Shown here one piece after another: positions 46,334 to 58,239 of a DNA stretch of 64,000 bases. The notes beneath the pieces were generated by a model, which was not told where the DNA came from, did no database searches, and was given only the letters and a program-made list of their open reading frames with translations. This DNA is from Pyrus communis (Eukaryota > Streptophyta > Magnoliopsida > Rosales > Rosaceae). Position 1 is the first letter of the stretch. Each line of letters starts with the position of its first letter. The translations under genes and the position numbers were made by a program. The stretch is from assembly GCF_963583255.1 (NCBI RefSeq), contig NC_084806.1, forward strand, positions 26,198,735-26,262,734. The letters run 5' to 3'.

Positions 46334-46433
46334 GGAAGCAAGATTGAAGATCGAGCCGTCGCAAGAAGATTAAGAATTGCAGAAATCACAGCAGCGTAGG
46401 ATCGAAGTTGTGAAGCGAAGAGGGATGATACCA

Positions 46434-46663
46434 TAGAGACAATGTTTCTCTTCATTGAATGAAATGAAATGTTACATGGGGTATTTATACATTTCTTAAT
46501 AAAAGATTAGTTGACTAATCAAATGTAATTAATTAACATTAAACTACAATTAGTTAAAACTCTGTGAATAACAAACTAGCTACATTCTGGACTGTTATAA
46601 AGCTGACTGTTCAACTGACATGGATAGGCAGTGCTAACCGTGTTGTTGATATGTGTCTTTAGA
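46434..46663 (-). repeat. 5' LTR of copia element 2
   Basis: Partner of 41826-42050. It is followed on the minus strand by the primer-binding site at 46424-46433. Confidence 0.85.
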
Positions 46664-46727
46664 CCTATCATACGTGTCATGGTCAAAGTTATTTGGGTAA
46701 ATTACACAAAATCACTTCAACTGTAAG

Positions 46728-47712
46728 TAGGGGTGGACATGGTTCAATTCAGTGCGGTTTTGAGTGAAACCACAACCGAAACTAAAACTTTTTGTGGTGC
46801 AGTTTTGAAGCCAAAACCAAAAGGAAACCAAACCGTTTGGTTCGGTTCAGTGTGGTTTCAAACAACTTTGGTTTGGTTTTTGAGAAAAAAATGTACATAT
46901 TAAAATTTACACCTTTACATGTTAATCACTAACATGGTATAATACCAAAAAAATTGTATGTAAATTTACACCAAAAAAATTACATGTTAATTACACCATT
47001 GGTCAAGAATTTGACTTCATTCCACAGAGAGACTCTATTCCTAAATAAACGAAAAACTTAGAAGTCGAAGGCTAGACGAGTACGTGCACAGCACAACCAT
47101 GGGAAGCTCGTTCTCATTCACAATCTTTGCCAGGTGAAGCGTTTTGACTACAGAATGCAGTTATTTACCTTTTCCATGATCTTTATATTTAGCATCCCCT
47201 CTAAACTATGTATCATCAAATTCATCATAGTAAGAACAATCAACAAAATAAATGATCATGAGATTCAAGAAAAGCTTAACACAAAACACACCATTTACTA
47301 TAGCCTATAGAGAGTAAGGAGGATTTCATCAAGAATTCACATCTTACCTTTGATAGCAGACCAAAGGTTGAAGCGCTAACCACATTATATCAGTTTCGTA
47401 AAGAAATGCAGGATAGCTCTTCCTCTTCGAGAGGCTGCATTGATAAGTGATCATTGTTGAATAGAAAAAGGGTGGAAAAGGATGACATTCTAGTGTGGTT
47501 GAGTCCATACTAAATGTATGGACACTAACAAACAAACTATTAAAACATGAAATTTAATTTGAGGTGCGGTTTCGGTTTCGGTGTGGTTTTTGAAAAGTCA
47601 AAATCGAAACCAAACTGTTTCTTACTTTGTGGTTCGGTTTCAAAATCGGAAAACCATACCATTCGGTGCGATTCAATTTGATTCGTGTTTCGGTTTCAAA
47701 TGCCCACCCCTA
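46728..47712. mobile_element. hAT-like element with perfect 8-bp TSD
   Basis: Termini TAGGGGTGG and CCACCCCTA bound 985 bp. The flanks are ACTGTAAG on both sides (46720-46727 and 47713-47720), an exact 8-bp duplication. Subterminal regions hold dense GGTTTGGTT/AACCAAAC words in inverted arrangement. No transposase coding was seen. It splits the left terminal repeat of the surrounding element. Confidence 0.9.
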
Positions 47713-47926
47713 ACTGTAAGTCGTATAACAATCTCATACCTCGTGTTTTAAACATTGCAATGTCATACCTCGTCTTTTGAATTTGTTGTAATGTCATATC
47801 TCCATCAACTTTTCTGTTAAATGCTGACATGGTAGGAACGGGACCCACTCCTCCACCAATTAGAAAAAAATAATAAAAAATTATTTGTTATTTATTTAAC
47901 AATTAAAATTAAGTAAAAACAAAATA

Positions 47927-49000
47927 GGGTAAATTATATTAAACCACCTCAACTTTGGGATACATTACAATCTCATACCTTATATTTTAAACATTGCAAT
48001 GTTATACATCAACTCACGAATTCGTTGCAATGTCAAACCTCCATTAAAAAATTTATTAAGTAAGCAGTTAAGTGATGATGTGGCGATAGTGAATCCCACA
48101 TTTTTGCTAACATGTCACCCAACTAATGCCACATGGCCAAACAACTAATCAAAAATATTTTAATTATTAAAAAATAATTAAAAAAAAAAAAACCTAGGTC
48201 CACTTCCCCTTCACCTCTATGCCTGAGTTCCTGCAGCACACCACCCACCTCTTTCCTTCCCCTTACTTCACTCTCTCCCTTCTCTTTCTTAGCCGTACCC
48301 ATTTATCTCTCCTTAGCAACCTACTTACCATGGAGGCTGGTGGGAGGTGGGAATTTAGTTAGGATGAAATTTGAATGGCTGGTGGGTGGCGTGGTGGCCC
48401 TCGATGGAATCGAATTCCCTGTAATTCATTAATTTGCGAGGGTTAGGGTTTTTGGAGGATGGGATTTGAATGGCATTTTGAGTTTCTGCGGTGGTAGGGA
48501 TCAAAGTTGTTCAAGAGGGGTGGCGTCGACGAGATCGTGGTCGGGTTGGTTGTTAAGGGCTTTGAGGATGGAACAGGTTTGGAAGACCTTGGAGACGCCA
48601 TGTTGAATGACGGCGAAGAATTTGGCATCGGAAAGGTGGGGCATCTGATTAAGGATGGGGTGTTGATCAGAGGGATGGGCACCAATGTAGATTTTGCAGA
48701 GGTCAGGAGGGTAAAGTAAAAATAAGGAGAAATGAAAAACTAAGGGAAAATGAAGGGAAGGAAAAAAAAAAAAAAAAAAAAACTAAGAGAAAAAAATTGT
48801 TTGAATGTCAGTCTACATGTCAATCAATAGGTCTTGCACTTGCCACGTCAACGGTTAACAGAGAAAATTGACAGAGAAATTGATGGAGGTCTGACATTGC
48901 GACAAATTCATAAGATGAGGTATGACATTGCAATATTTAAAAGACGAGGTATGAGATTGTGGTGCAACCCAAAGTTAAGGTGGTTTAGTGTAATTTACCC
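47927..49000. mobile_element. inner element of the same terminal-repeat family
   Basis: Begins GGGTAAATTATATTAAACC and ends in the inverted partner GGTTTAGTGTAATTTACCC. The two ends agree over about 110 bases and are also related to the ends of the outer element. No 9-bp duplication was found at its borders (AACAAAATA against AACAGCCCC). It may have arrived by recombination between related copies, or its duplication may have decayed. It contains a possible captured coding fragment. Confidence 0.6.
48500..48718 (-). pseudogene. possible captured coding fragment, unidentified
   Basis: On the minus strand a frame stays open for about 70 codons without a needed ATG. It reads protein-like sequence such as LCKIYIGAHPSDQHP and FFAVIQHGVSKVFQT, ending at a stop near 48,505. 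Other frames here are also partly open. I do not recognise the family. GC content is higher than in the surrounding non-coding DNA, which is why a captured exon is suspected. Confidence 0.3.
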
Positions 49001-49640
49001 AACAGCCCCAATTTCTCCTGATCTTCCCAACAACCCCAATTTCTCCAATAACCCATATCGACACTCCCCACTCTTCTTCCCCAAAGTTCTATAGACTCAG
49101 AAAGGCTCATACTTTCCTGGGAGAACTCAACTTTTTCCCCGCATACCTCTGTCGATGGAAAGGCTGTGCCCGGTACTGAGTTAACTCAGAAGCCCCAACC
49201 TCTGACTCCAAATAGTCGATCGATTCAGTGTTTTATTCAAGCAGCGGAGGAAGACCTGAGGGTTTCGCTCGACGACGAGGTGTCCTCGTCTTGAGTGACA
49301 GGACTAGAGTCTTGATCACTTCTAACGAAACGATGATCTTTTTGTTCTCGTCGCACAATGAAAGGTTGAGAATCATGGTGGAGATCAAACGACAATACGA
49401 ACCAAATCAACAGCCATGAGCTATTGAATCAGATTGTCGAAGTTGTCGAAAGCGTAGGCAACCAAATAGTCTTGAGGTGGCTTTCCTCGTAACCCGAGAG
49501 GTCATGGGTGATTGGCGGCGATGGGGGAATGGGTTTTGATTTTGGTGGTGAAGGAAGGCTGGGGGAGACGGTGGACTAGGGAAGAAGGGTTATGGGTTTG
49601 TAGGAAGTGGGTCTCATTTTTATTAAAATATTTAAATGAT
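49001..49640. other. GC-richer interior of the outer element
   Basis: Lies between the inner element and the right terminal repeat. Composition differs from the AT-rich surroundings and short frames exist, but no domain was recognised. It may be another captured host fragment. Confidence 0.3.
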
Positions 49641-50194
49641 TTTATTTTTAAAATATTAAAATTTAATTAATTTTTTAATCCATTTGGGTTAGGGACTGGG
49701 CCCCGCCTCAAGCTAAGTCAGCATTTAATAGAGAAATTGATAGAAAAACTAACAAAGGTCTAGCATTGCAAGAAATTTGTAAAATGAGGTATGACATTGT
49801 TATTTTTAAAACATGAGGTATGAGATTGTGGTTTAACCCATAATTGAGGTAGTTTTGTGTAATTTACCTATGTTATTTTGATATATCTTGGCACTCCAAA
49901 AATTTAATTTTGTACTCTTTGCGAGTGTATTTTATTTTTAAATATAGAAAGTTTGGAGTGCAAAATGAGAATTTTAGAGTGCCTAAATATATATATCTAA
50001 TCTTATAAACATTCTTAAATTGTTTTTAATGGTTTTTAATATTTTAACAAATTTATAATCCACGTGTCACTATATTACTAGATTTGTGATAAAAATGCTT
50101 TTAGAAATAAAAGATAAAAAATTGTTAAAGATAAAAAAGAATTAGCACATAAAATAGATTACTTGTTGTAAACTTCCTATTAAAGTTTGATTGT

Positions 50195-51805
50195 TAGACC
50201 TGGTAGTTTTTGACACGACATGAAAACGACGAGTTTTAGGTCAGCATGATAACTAATCGGGTCATTATCGGGTGATCCATTAAGAACCCGTTTAACGGGT
50301 ATACACGTGGGTAATCCGTTTCTACCCATTAAGAAAAAAAATTATTTTGATAATTTTAAAGTTTATTTACTAAAATATTATTATAAAATACAATAGCCAT
50401 ATTAATATACACAATATATTCTATATTAAATATGTAGTTTTGTATTATTATTCTATATAAGTTAAAAAATAAAAAAAAAGTTTTAATCGTTATTTATTTT
50501 TATTATGAGAGTTCATTATTATCATTACTAGGATAAATCTTACTTAACATGTTGTCCAAAATTAAAATAAACTAGTATAGTATTTGTATAGGCAAGAACT
50601 AAGAAGACATACATACAAGTATGAAAAATGTGAAAGAATATATAAACACTCGTGATTCATCATTATTCCTCCACGAGTAGACAATAGTTACACTTCCATT
50701 ATCGTTTAGATTTTTAAAATCCTTCAAACCCTCATGAATAATGTTTTTTATTTGAGGGCAAAATTAATAAAATTAATAATATACAATCACTCATGGTGAA
50801 AAAATTTACAACTTTCATGAAGGGATCAGTTCAAAATCCAACACTATAATCCATAAACATTAAATTTATATTTAACTGTCGATTGTCATTTACGCTTTAT
50901 TCTTTTTAATGAATTTCAATTTTTAAATTTTCTTTTTTTGAAAACATGATCATATGGCGGATGTAAGAAGATGAACGTTCAGATCTTTGATATCATGTTT
51001 TGATATTTACGGTTAACTGAAATATGAGTTGATGTCATATAGTTTGTAGAAACTTTATGAACATCAAGTAATATTTTCACTAACCGTAAAAACTTTGAAC
51101 ATAATATCAATGATCCAAACCGTTCATCTTCCTGCATCCTCTAATAGATCATGTTTCAAAAAAGAAAATCTGGAAAAACAAAATTTGATGAGAAAAATGA
51201 AGCGTAAATGTAAATAACAATCAACGGTTAAATTTTGATCTATGATTTATATGATTATAGTGGCGAGTTTCGAAGTTAAGCTCTTCATGATAGTTGTAAA
51301 GCTTGTCATTACGAGTGTTTATATATTTTTTCTATAGTTTTTACACTTCTACATTAATTAAAAAAAACTATTAAAGACTTTACTTAAATAACAGCTATAA
51401 GATAAATGAGAGTAAATCTGTACCGTTGGATTCTATTTCACTTATATTATTAGAACTTTTTTGGACGAAAAAACCCCTTCTCTATTCCAACATTTTCCAA
51501 TTTTACCATTTGATCAAAACAAAAGCCCTAATCCTTTTCTCTTTCCCCATTCCCGTAACAATATGGTATGTATATACTTATTTAGTATTATGATTTTCAT
51601 TTGATTATTTATTGGTTTAAAATATATTTTGCTTAACGGGTAATGGGTCGGGTCATATTACCAGTTAATATTATCGGGTTGATTTCGGGTTGGGTCATTT
51701 TACCCATTTATTTTAACGGGTGTTACATGACACAACCCATTAAGATATCAGGCATGACCCAAAAACAACACAAATATGGAAAGCATGACACGAATGCCAA
51801 GTCTA
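50195..51805. mobile_element. hAT-like element inside the copia 5' LTR
   Basis: Termini TAGACCTGG and CCAAGTCTA bound 1,611 bp. The flanking 8-mers TTGATTGT and GTGATTGT agree at 7 of 8, and the intact 3' LTR reads GTGATTGT there. Subterminal regions are rich in ACCCGTTAA/TTAACGGGT words in inverted arrangement. A separate palindromic segment is nested within it. Confidence 0.85.
50615..51350. repeat. fold-back (palindromic) segment inside the hAT
   Basis: The left side (about 50,620-51,050) and right side (about 51,060-51,345) are inverted copies. TATATAAACACTCGTGA is matched by the inverse of TACGAGTGTTTATATA, and both sides contain the cluster around CATGATC..AGATGAACG and ATTTACG. Arms differ by substitutions and gaps. 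It behaves like a fold-back MITE; no clear target duplication was found. Confidence 0.6.
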
Positions 51806-52668
51806 GTGATTGTGTAAATCCTAGATTAGATTTGATTCTAGTTATCCTTTCGTATTATGACTTGTATTCCTTGGCGATGAAGGATTTCTTCTCTCCTTTA
51901 TTATTATAAATAAAGGCACTACGTAGGAGGGATAACATACACATTCCCTTACATTCCTGCAAACACATCTCTCTCTACAATCTCTCTCTCTGTAGTCGGC
52001 CCTTTCTTTCCCTATCCGATAAAATAGATCACAACACGTTATCAATACGCTCCTAACACTGTGCTTAGGAATCTGACGAGGAGATTTTTTGCACCAAACC
52101 AGTTCATCCATATCATCACGCAATCAGGTTTTTCCAAAACAACGGTTTTTACCTTGATATTTTTGCAGCCTTGGTGTTCCCTCGTGTTGCATCACACTTG
52201 ATCAGCCCCTAGTCTGGGCCATCTGTTTTGGGCCCAACCCACTTGCAGCCCGTTTGCTGCTACTGGGCCTTCAGCCCACCATGTATTTTGGGCCTGATCA
52301 ACCCAAGCCTACTCCATCCCAATTTTGGGCCTGGGTCGCACGGCTCTAAATTTGCTTAGCCCACCCGTGGGCTTTAACCTTATTTTGGGCCTTGAGTTTA
52401 ATTGCCTAATTATTTTAGGCCAAATGGGTTTTATAATTTTCTTCACCCGCACTTTAAATTTGGCCCGAAGTCCAAATAATTAATTCAATTATAATTATAA
52501 ACCTGAAGTTTTCCTTAAAAACATCACCCACGAAAACCCAAAGTTTTTTCATGCAAATTTAAACCAATACATGTCTATTAGAACCTGAATGTTCTACTCT
52601 TATGTGAATGGATTGATTTTTCTCCATTACACTAACCACATCTTGTCCATCTACTTTGTGATAAGAAC

Positions 52669-55600
52669 ATGTCAAATTTGAACAAACTTGACTTCACCGC
52701 TTTAGAGTCTCTGGAATGAACTACATCAAGTGGGTCAAAGATGTGAAGCTTCACCTCACTGCAAAGAATTTGCATCCCGCAATTGAAGATGAGATGGACA
52801 ATCCGGTTAGCGAAGCTAAGAAAGCCACTGTTATGATCTTCATTCGATGACATATTTATGACGCCCTGCAAACTGAGTACTTTACTGAGGAGGATCCACG
52901 AGCACTATGGGTCGTTTTGGCTGATCATTTTGATCACCAAAAGGACATCTTCTTGCCTGAAGTAAGACATGACTGGCAGTATTTGCGCTTCCAAGACTTT
53001 AAGTCTATGAATGAATATAATTCTAAAGTTTGTTGAATCCGATCACTTCTCAAGTTTTGTAACGAATTTGACTGAAAAAGATCTCCTAGAAAAGACCTAT
53101 TCGACCTTCTCTGCTACTAATATTGTCATGCAGCAACAATATAGAGCTCAAAAGTTCACTTAAGTTTTCGGATTTGATTCTGTTTTACTTCTTACTGAAA
53201 AGCAAAATCAGCTGTTAATGAAGAATCATCAAGCTCGACCTATTGGGCTGACTGCTTTGCCTGAAGCACACTATAGCACAAACCAATGCCTAAAACACCA
53301 AGGCCCATCTAAGGGAGGAAACATAGCCCATAAGTGCCCAAACCTCGCTCACAATGCCCCAAACATCAAGAATAAGGGCAAAGCACCTGAAAACCATGGA
53401 TGCGGATATGTGCTATCACTGTGGTTCAAAAGACCATTGGTCTCGTGTTTGCCGAGCTTCCTAGAAGGCTGTAGCTGAATATTATTATCTTCGTAAGAAG
53501 TTTAAATCAAACTTTGGGCAAGTGGACGAACTGGGGAGTACAAAGATGGAGGTTTCTGACTTTCAAGAGGCTGTTACTGCTATGGAAGATTAGAATCTTA
53601 GACATAAACTATTTTTCTGGTTGAATTAGACATTGGGGCCGAATTCCACAGTAGTGACCAAACCCCTCTTTGTTTTTTGGTTAAATTTTGAACATTTTTC
53701 CTTTATGTTTGGATTATTTGTTGGTGATTTGTTTTTGGATATTAACTTTTTAATTAATTACCAACCTTGAATACTTAGAATTATTATGAATTAATATTTG
53801 TTTTTACGAACTTTTATGCATGTGACCGATTCAAATAATTTTCATTCTAGGTATGACTAGTGGGGAAGTTAGTTGTCTGGCAGATAGTGCAACCACGCAT
53901 ACCATTTTGTGTGAACGCATCTATTTCACTAACTTCATACCTAAGAATGCACCTTTGACAACCTTCTCAAGCCAATCCAACCTGATCGAAGAATACGGTA
54001 AGGCATGTACAATGTTGTCCAATGGTACAATTTTGACCATTGATGAGGCACTTTATTCTCCACGTTCCGAAAGAACATTGTTGAGTTTCAAGAACATTAG
54101 AGATAACAATTACCACGCTGAAACCCATGCACAAAAATAGAGTTAAATTTTTGTGCATAACTTCCTACAAATATAGCCAGAAATGTATTCTAGAGAAAAT
54201 GGAAAGTATCTCGAGTGGTCTGTATATTACTACCATACGCCCCATAGAGAGCCACTATGTGGCCAGCCCTACCTCTGGGACCGCACATATTACACTTTGG
54301 CATGATCATTTGGGACACCCTGGATAAACAACGATGCGCTGTATCCTAAAATCATCGTACGGGCATCCACTAACCCGAAGTTTAGATTCGATTCAAGGAA
54401 TCACATGTCAAACCTACTCCATGGGAAAGATTATTGTTAAGCCTTCTTATGACAAGATTTGTTCGAATCCTCCCATTTTTCTACAAAGGATTGAGAGGGA
54501 CATTTGTGGACCAATCCACCCTCCATGCGAACCATTTAGATATTTTATGATTTTGGTTGACGCTTCCACATGTTGGCCACACGTGTGCTTTTTGTCCACA
54601 AAGAACACTGCATTTTCCAAACTATTTTGATCGCATGAATCCTAACATCTGTGGTCTGATTCCTCCAGCTAAACTAGCTGATATGTATGTCAATCAATCT
54701 GCCAAACCATCTCAGTCTTGGTTGATTGACTCAGGTGCCACTTCTCACATTACTAATGATGTTGCAAACATCTCTTCTCCCACTCCCTATACTGGTAAAG
54801 ATAAAGTGTATATTGGTGATGGTAAAGGTCTTTCTATTCATCATATTGGTTCATCAGCCTTGCATACTCCTCATACTTCTTTTAAGCTACAGAATGTTTT
54901 ACATGTTCCCTACATGAAACATAATCTCTTGTTTGCTTATCAGTTTCTTAAGGATAATAATTGTTCATTGCCTCTTGACCTTTATAGATCTACTGTCAAG
55001 GATCGTATTTCTGGGAAGATGATTTTGCGGGGACCCGTTAGAGATAGATTCTACCCTCTTCAAGGTTCCAGCAATTCTTCACTTTCATCTCCTTTAGCTC
55101 TGCTCAGTGTCAAAGCTCTTGTCAAAGTTTGGCACCGATGCTTGGGTCATCCACCCTCCTCTATTTTCAGACGGGTAATTTCTACTAATAAACTGGCATT
55201 ACAAGGCAAGTCCACTATTGATTTCTTCTGCTCAGATTGTGCACTTGCCAAGAATCATAAGCTTCCTTTTGGAGTTTCTTCTTCAACAACAAGTCACAGT
55301 CTTCAACTTCTGCACTGTGATCTGTGGTGTCCAGCATCTGTTATCTCCAACAGTGGTTTCAAGTACTATTTGCTTATTGTTGATGACTTTAGCAAATATA
55401 GCTAGTTCTTTCCTTTGAAGTCCAAGTCAGATGTATTTTCTACATTTGTTGTCTTCAAATCTTATGTAGAAAATTTACTTGGAAATAAAATCAAAGTTCA
55501 GCGTTCAGATTCAGGGGGTGAATAATTTACCAGTACCTCTTTTGCTACATGGCATTTTTCACCAATTTAGATGTCCACATACTCCTGAACAGAATAGTTA

Positions 55601-57977
55601 TGTTGAGAAAAAACACAGGCATCTTGTTGAGACAGCTCGTACTTTGCTAGTTGCTTCTCATGTTCCTCATATATTTTGGGTTGAAGCTTTATCCAATGCC
55701 ATTTATCTCATTAATCAGCTTCCCATCTCTGGTATTTCCACATCACCATGGGAATTATTATTCAAGCAACCCCCAGATTACTCTAAACTCAAAGTGTTTG
55801 GTTGCCAATGCTTCCCTTGGCTCCAACTCTATGTTCAAAGCAAATTAGATGCCAAGAGCAAAAATTGCACATTTCTCGGATATAGTCTTCAACACAAAGG
55901 CTATAGGTGTCTTGATCCACTTACAAATAGAATTTACATCTCCAGACATGTTATCTTTGATGAAAGTACTTATCCATTTCAATTATTGCAGCCTCCCTAT
56001 TTCTGTCCCAATACATCATCACCAGGAAGCTCTTCATCCCTGAATCTTTATTTTGATAAATATATTCCCCATCTCTCCACTAGCAGTGCAACATCCATTC
56101 CAAATGTTTTTGCTTCTGCCTCCGATTCTCCACATCCTTCTTCTTCTCAACCCATTTCAGTCCCTGCTACTTCCAATTCTGAATTTGTTTCAGAATCCTC
56201 CACCTTACCCTTAAGTCAGTCCAATCATCCTTCTATTCCTATTAATTCTCATCCAATGATCACAAGATCCAAGGCTGGCATTTATAAATCTAAACCTCAA
56301 GCTTATGCAGCAACTAAGCATCTTCTTCCTGTTGACATTGATTATGTTCCCAGTACATACCTGCAAGCTTCTAAGCATGCTCACTGGCGAGCTGCAATGC
56401 AAGATGAGTATAATGCATTGATCTCTACTGGTACTTGGTCAATTGTCCCCTCTCATCCTTCCCAAAATGTAGTTAGATGTAAATTTGTGTTTCGAGTTAA
56501 GAAAAAGGTTGATGGCACTATTGACAGATATAAAGCCCGTCTAGTGGCAAAGGGCTTTCATCAACAAGAAGGTATTGACTTCCAAGAGACCTTTAGTCCA
56601 GTTGCCAAGCCAGTTACAATTCGAATCTTACTCACTCTTGTTGTCCAATATAATTGGTTTCTCAATCAATTGGATATAAGCAATGTCTTTCTTCATGGTG
56701 ACTTAAAGGAGGATGTCTACATGCAACAACCTCCCGGGTTTGTTGATCTAAATTCTCCTAATTCTGTTTGCAAGTTGAAGAAATCCCTATATGGACTAAA
56801 ACAAGCTCCTCGAGCTTGGTTTGATAAACTATTTCAAGCTTTTCATTCTCTTGGGTTCCAACAATCTTCATTTGATGCTTCCTTGTTTGTTCTCAATGGT
56901 CCTCATTTAGTTATTGTTCTTATGTATGTTGATGACATTCTAGTAACCGATCCTAACTCTCAACTCTGTCAACAGTTTATCACACAACTCAGTTCTCAAT
57001 TTCCAGTAAAGGATCTTGGTCCTTTACACTACTTCTTAGGCTTAGAAGTACACAGATCCTCACAAGGAATTTTTGTTCATCAATCCAAGTACGTACTTGA
57101 TCTTCTTAAGAAAACAAGCATAGAGGGTGTCAAACCGTGTTGCACACCACTTAGTTCCAAGAAATTAGATAACAGTGGGCCTCTCTTGTCCAACCCCACT
57201 AAATATCGTTCTATTGTTGAAGGGTTATAATACCTAACTTGGACTAGACCAGATCTTGCCTGTGCTGTCAACCAGATCTGCCAATTCATGCATGCTCCCA
57301 GGGAACAACATCTTTAAGCAGCTAAACGAGTTCTCCGATTTCTTAAAGGTTTTATTTCCCATGGTTTGTGGCTCACAAAGGGTCCAATCCATTTTTCAGC
57401 ATACTCTGATGCTGACTGGGCTGGCTGCACTTTTGATAGAAGATCTACAAGTGGCTATTATGTGTTCTTAGGCTCCAATCTCATTAGCTGGAGTGCTAAG
57501 AAACAAAGTATTGTTGTACGGTCATCTACAGAAGCTGAATATCGCTCATTAGCTCATACAACTGCAGAACTTACTTAGGTTTGCAAAATCCTTAGAGATC
57601 TTCACTTCCCTATCCCTACATTGCCTACACTTTGGTGTGACAACATCTTAGCAATCTCCCTAGCATCTAATCCTGTCTTTCATGCTCGTACAAAGCATGT
57701 TGAGATCGATTACCACTATATTCGGGAATTGGTTCTAGCTAATCTTCTCAAAGTACAATATGTTTGCAGTGAAGAACAATTAGCTAATCTTCACACCAAG
57801 TCCCTATCCAAAAGTCGATTTCAGTTCCTGTGCTCCAAGCTTCCAATTGGAATTTGTTCTGATTCCCCTTCTAGCATGAGGGGTGTATTAGGGAAAATGA
57901 CAAGTCACCCATTTCAGTTACTGTTAAATAGTTTGTTATCTCTAAATGTAATTAGCTATGCTAATGTTTGTGATTAG
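52669..57977 (+). pseudogene. chimeric copia gag-pol with two protease regions
   Basis: Gag starts at the ATG at 52669 (MSNLNKLDF), followed by NYIKWVKDVKLHL and HDWQYLRFQDFKS. Its zinc knuckle lies near 53,411. Stops are frequent. Then come LADSATTHTIL (near 53,868), the pre-integrase motif WHDHLGHPG (near 54,300) and FMILVDAST (near 54,545). After the junction at about 54,628 the order restarts upstream of a protease: AKLADMYVNQ, WLIDSGATSHITND, LGHPPSS, CSDCALAKNH, CPHTPEQNSYVEKKHRH, reverse transcriptase with YVDDILVTDP (near 56,925), then RNase H with LWCDN and FHARTKHVEIDYHYIREL. Two stops and at least two shifts interrupt the second part. It cannot make a functional polyprotein. Confidence 0.85.
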
Positions 57978-58095
57978 TTAGAACTGCTATAAGGTTAGGC
58001 AGTTAAGGGGTATCTTTGTAAATAGCCAAAGGCTATATATATATGTCTTCACAGTGTACAAATCAATTATTCATAAATATAATTGCAAGCTTACA
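57884..58095 (+). repeat. internal LTR-like segment of the second copia lineage
   Basis: It directly follows the RNase H end and a GAGGGG purine tract, starts TGTATTAGGGAAAATG, and contains a TATATATAT box near 58,033. That is the layout of a 3' LTR. It differs from the element's own LTR at 58240-58491. No matching 5' copy exists upstream. The right border is approximate. Confidence 0.6.
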
Positions 58096-58239
58096 GAGGA
58101 AGTTTCCAGTTTCTATATTATGCAAGTTCCTACCTTATTAAGAATAACGTTGTTCCCATAATCAATGTCGACGAGTCGACTTCCTTAACTTCTACATGAT
58201 GCTAAATCTACCTTGAGTATTTACACACTCAAGGGGGAG

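Larger units (their letters stand above)
41826..46663 (-). mobile_element. Ty1/copia retrotransposon 2, old, minus strand
   Basis: About 4.84 kb, bounded by LTRs of roughly 225-230 bp (41826-42050 and 46434-46663). The LTRs share long blocks but differ at many positions and by a short indel, so the insertion is older than copia element 1. On the minus strand a primer site TGGTATCATC follows the 5' LTR and a polypurine CTTGAGGGGG precedes the 3' LTR. No convincing target duplication was found (CTTTA against CCTAT). The interior holds gag through RNase H with several breaks. Confidence 0.9.
46695..49869. mobile_element. outer terminal-inverted-repeat element (MULE-like), non-autonomous
   Basis: Ends GGGTAAATTACAC and (reverse complement) AGGTAAATTACAC bound about 3.2 kb. 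The similarity extends more than 100 bases inward through ATCTCATACCTC and CAATGTCATACCTC phrases. The flanking 9-mers AAGTTATTT (46686-46694) and ATGTTATTT (49870-49878) match at 8 of 9, which fits Mutator-type insertion. No transposase is present. Within it are a hAT insertion and a related inner element. Confidence 0.7.
50164..52035 (+). repeat. 5' LTR of copia element 3, interrupted by hAT
   Basis: The LTR pieces are 50164-50194 and 51814-52035 (with one 8-bp duplication copy, 51806-51813, also present). They align with 58240-58491. The hAT element at 50195-51805 separates them. Confidence 0.85.

Noticed and set aside
54557..55405. A separate 282-codon host gene
   Set aside because: It is the second lineage's protease-integrase piece of copia element 3; the first residues read across the lineage junction.
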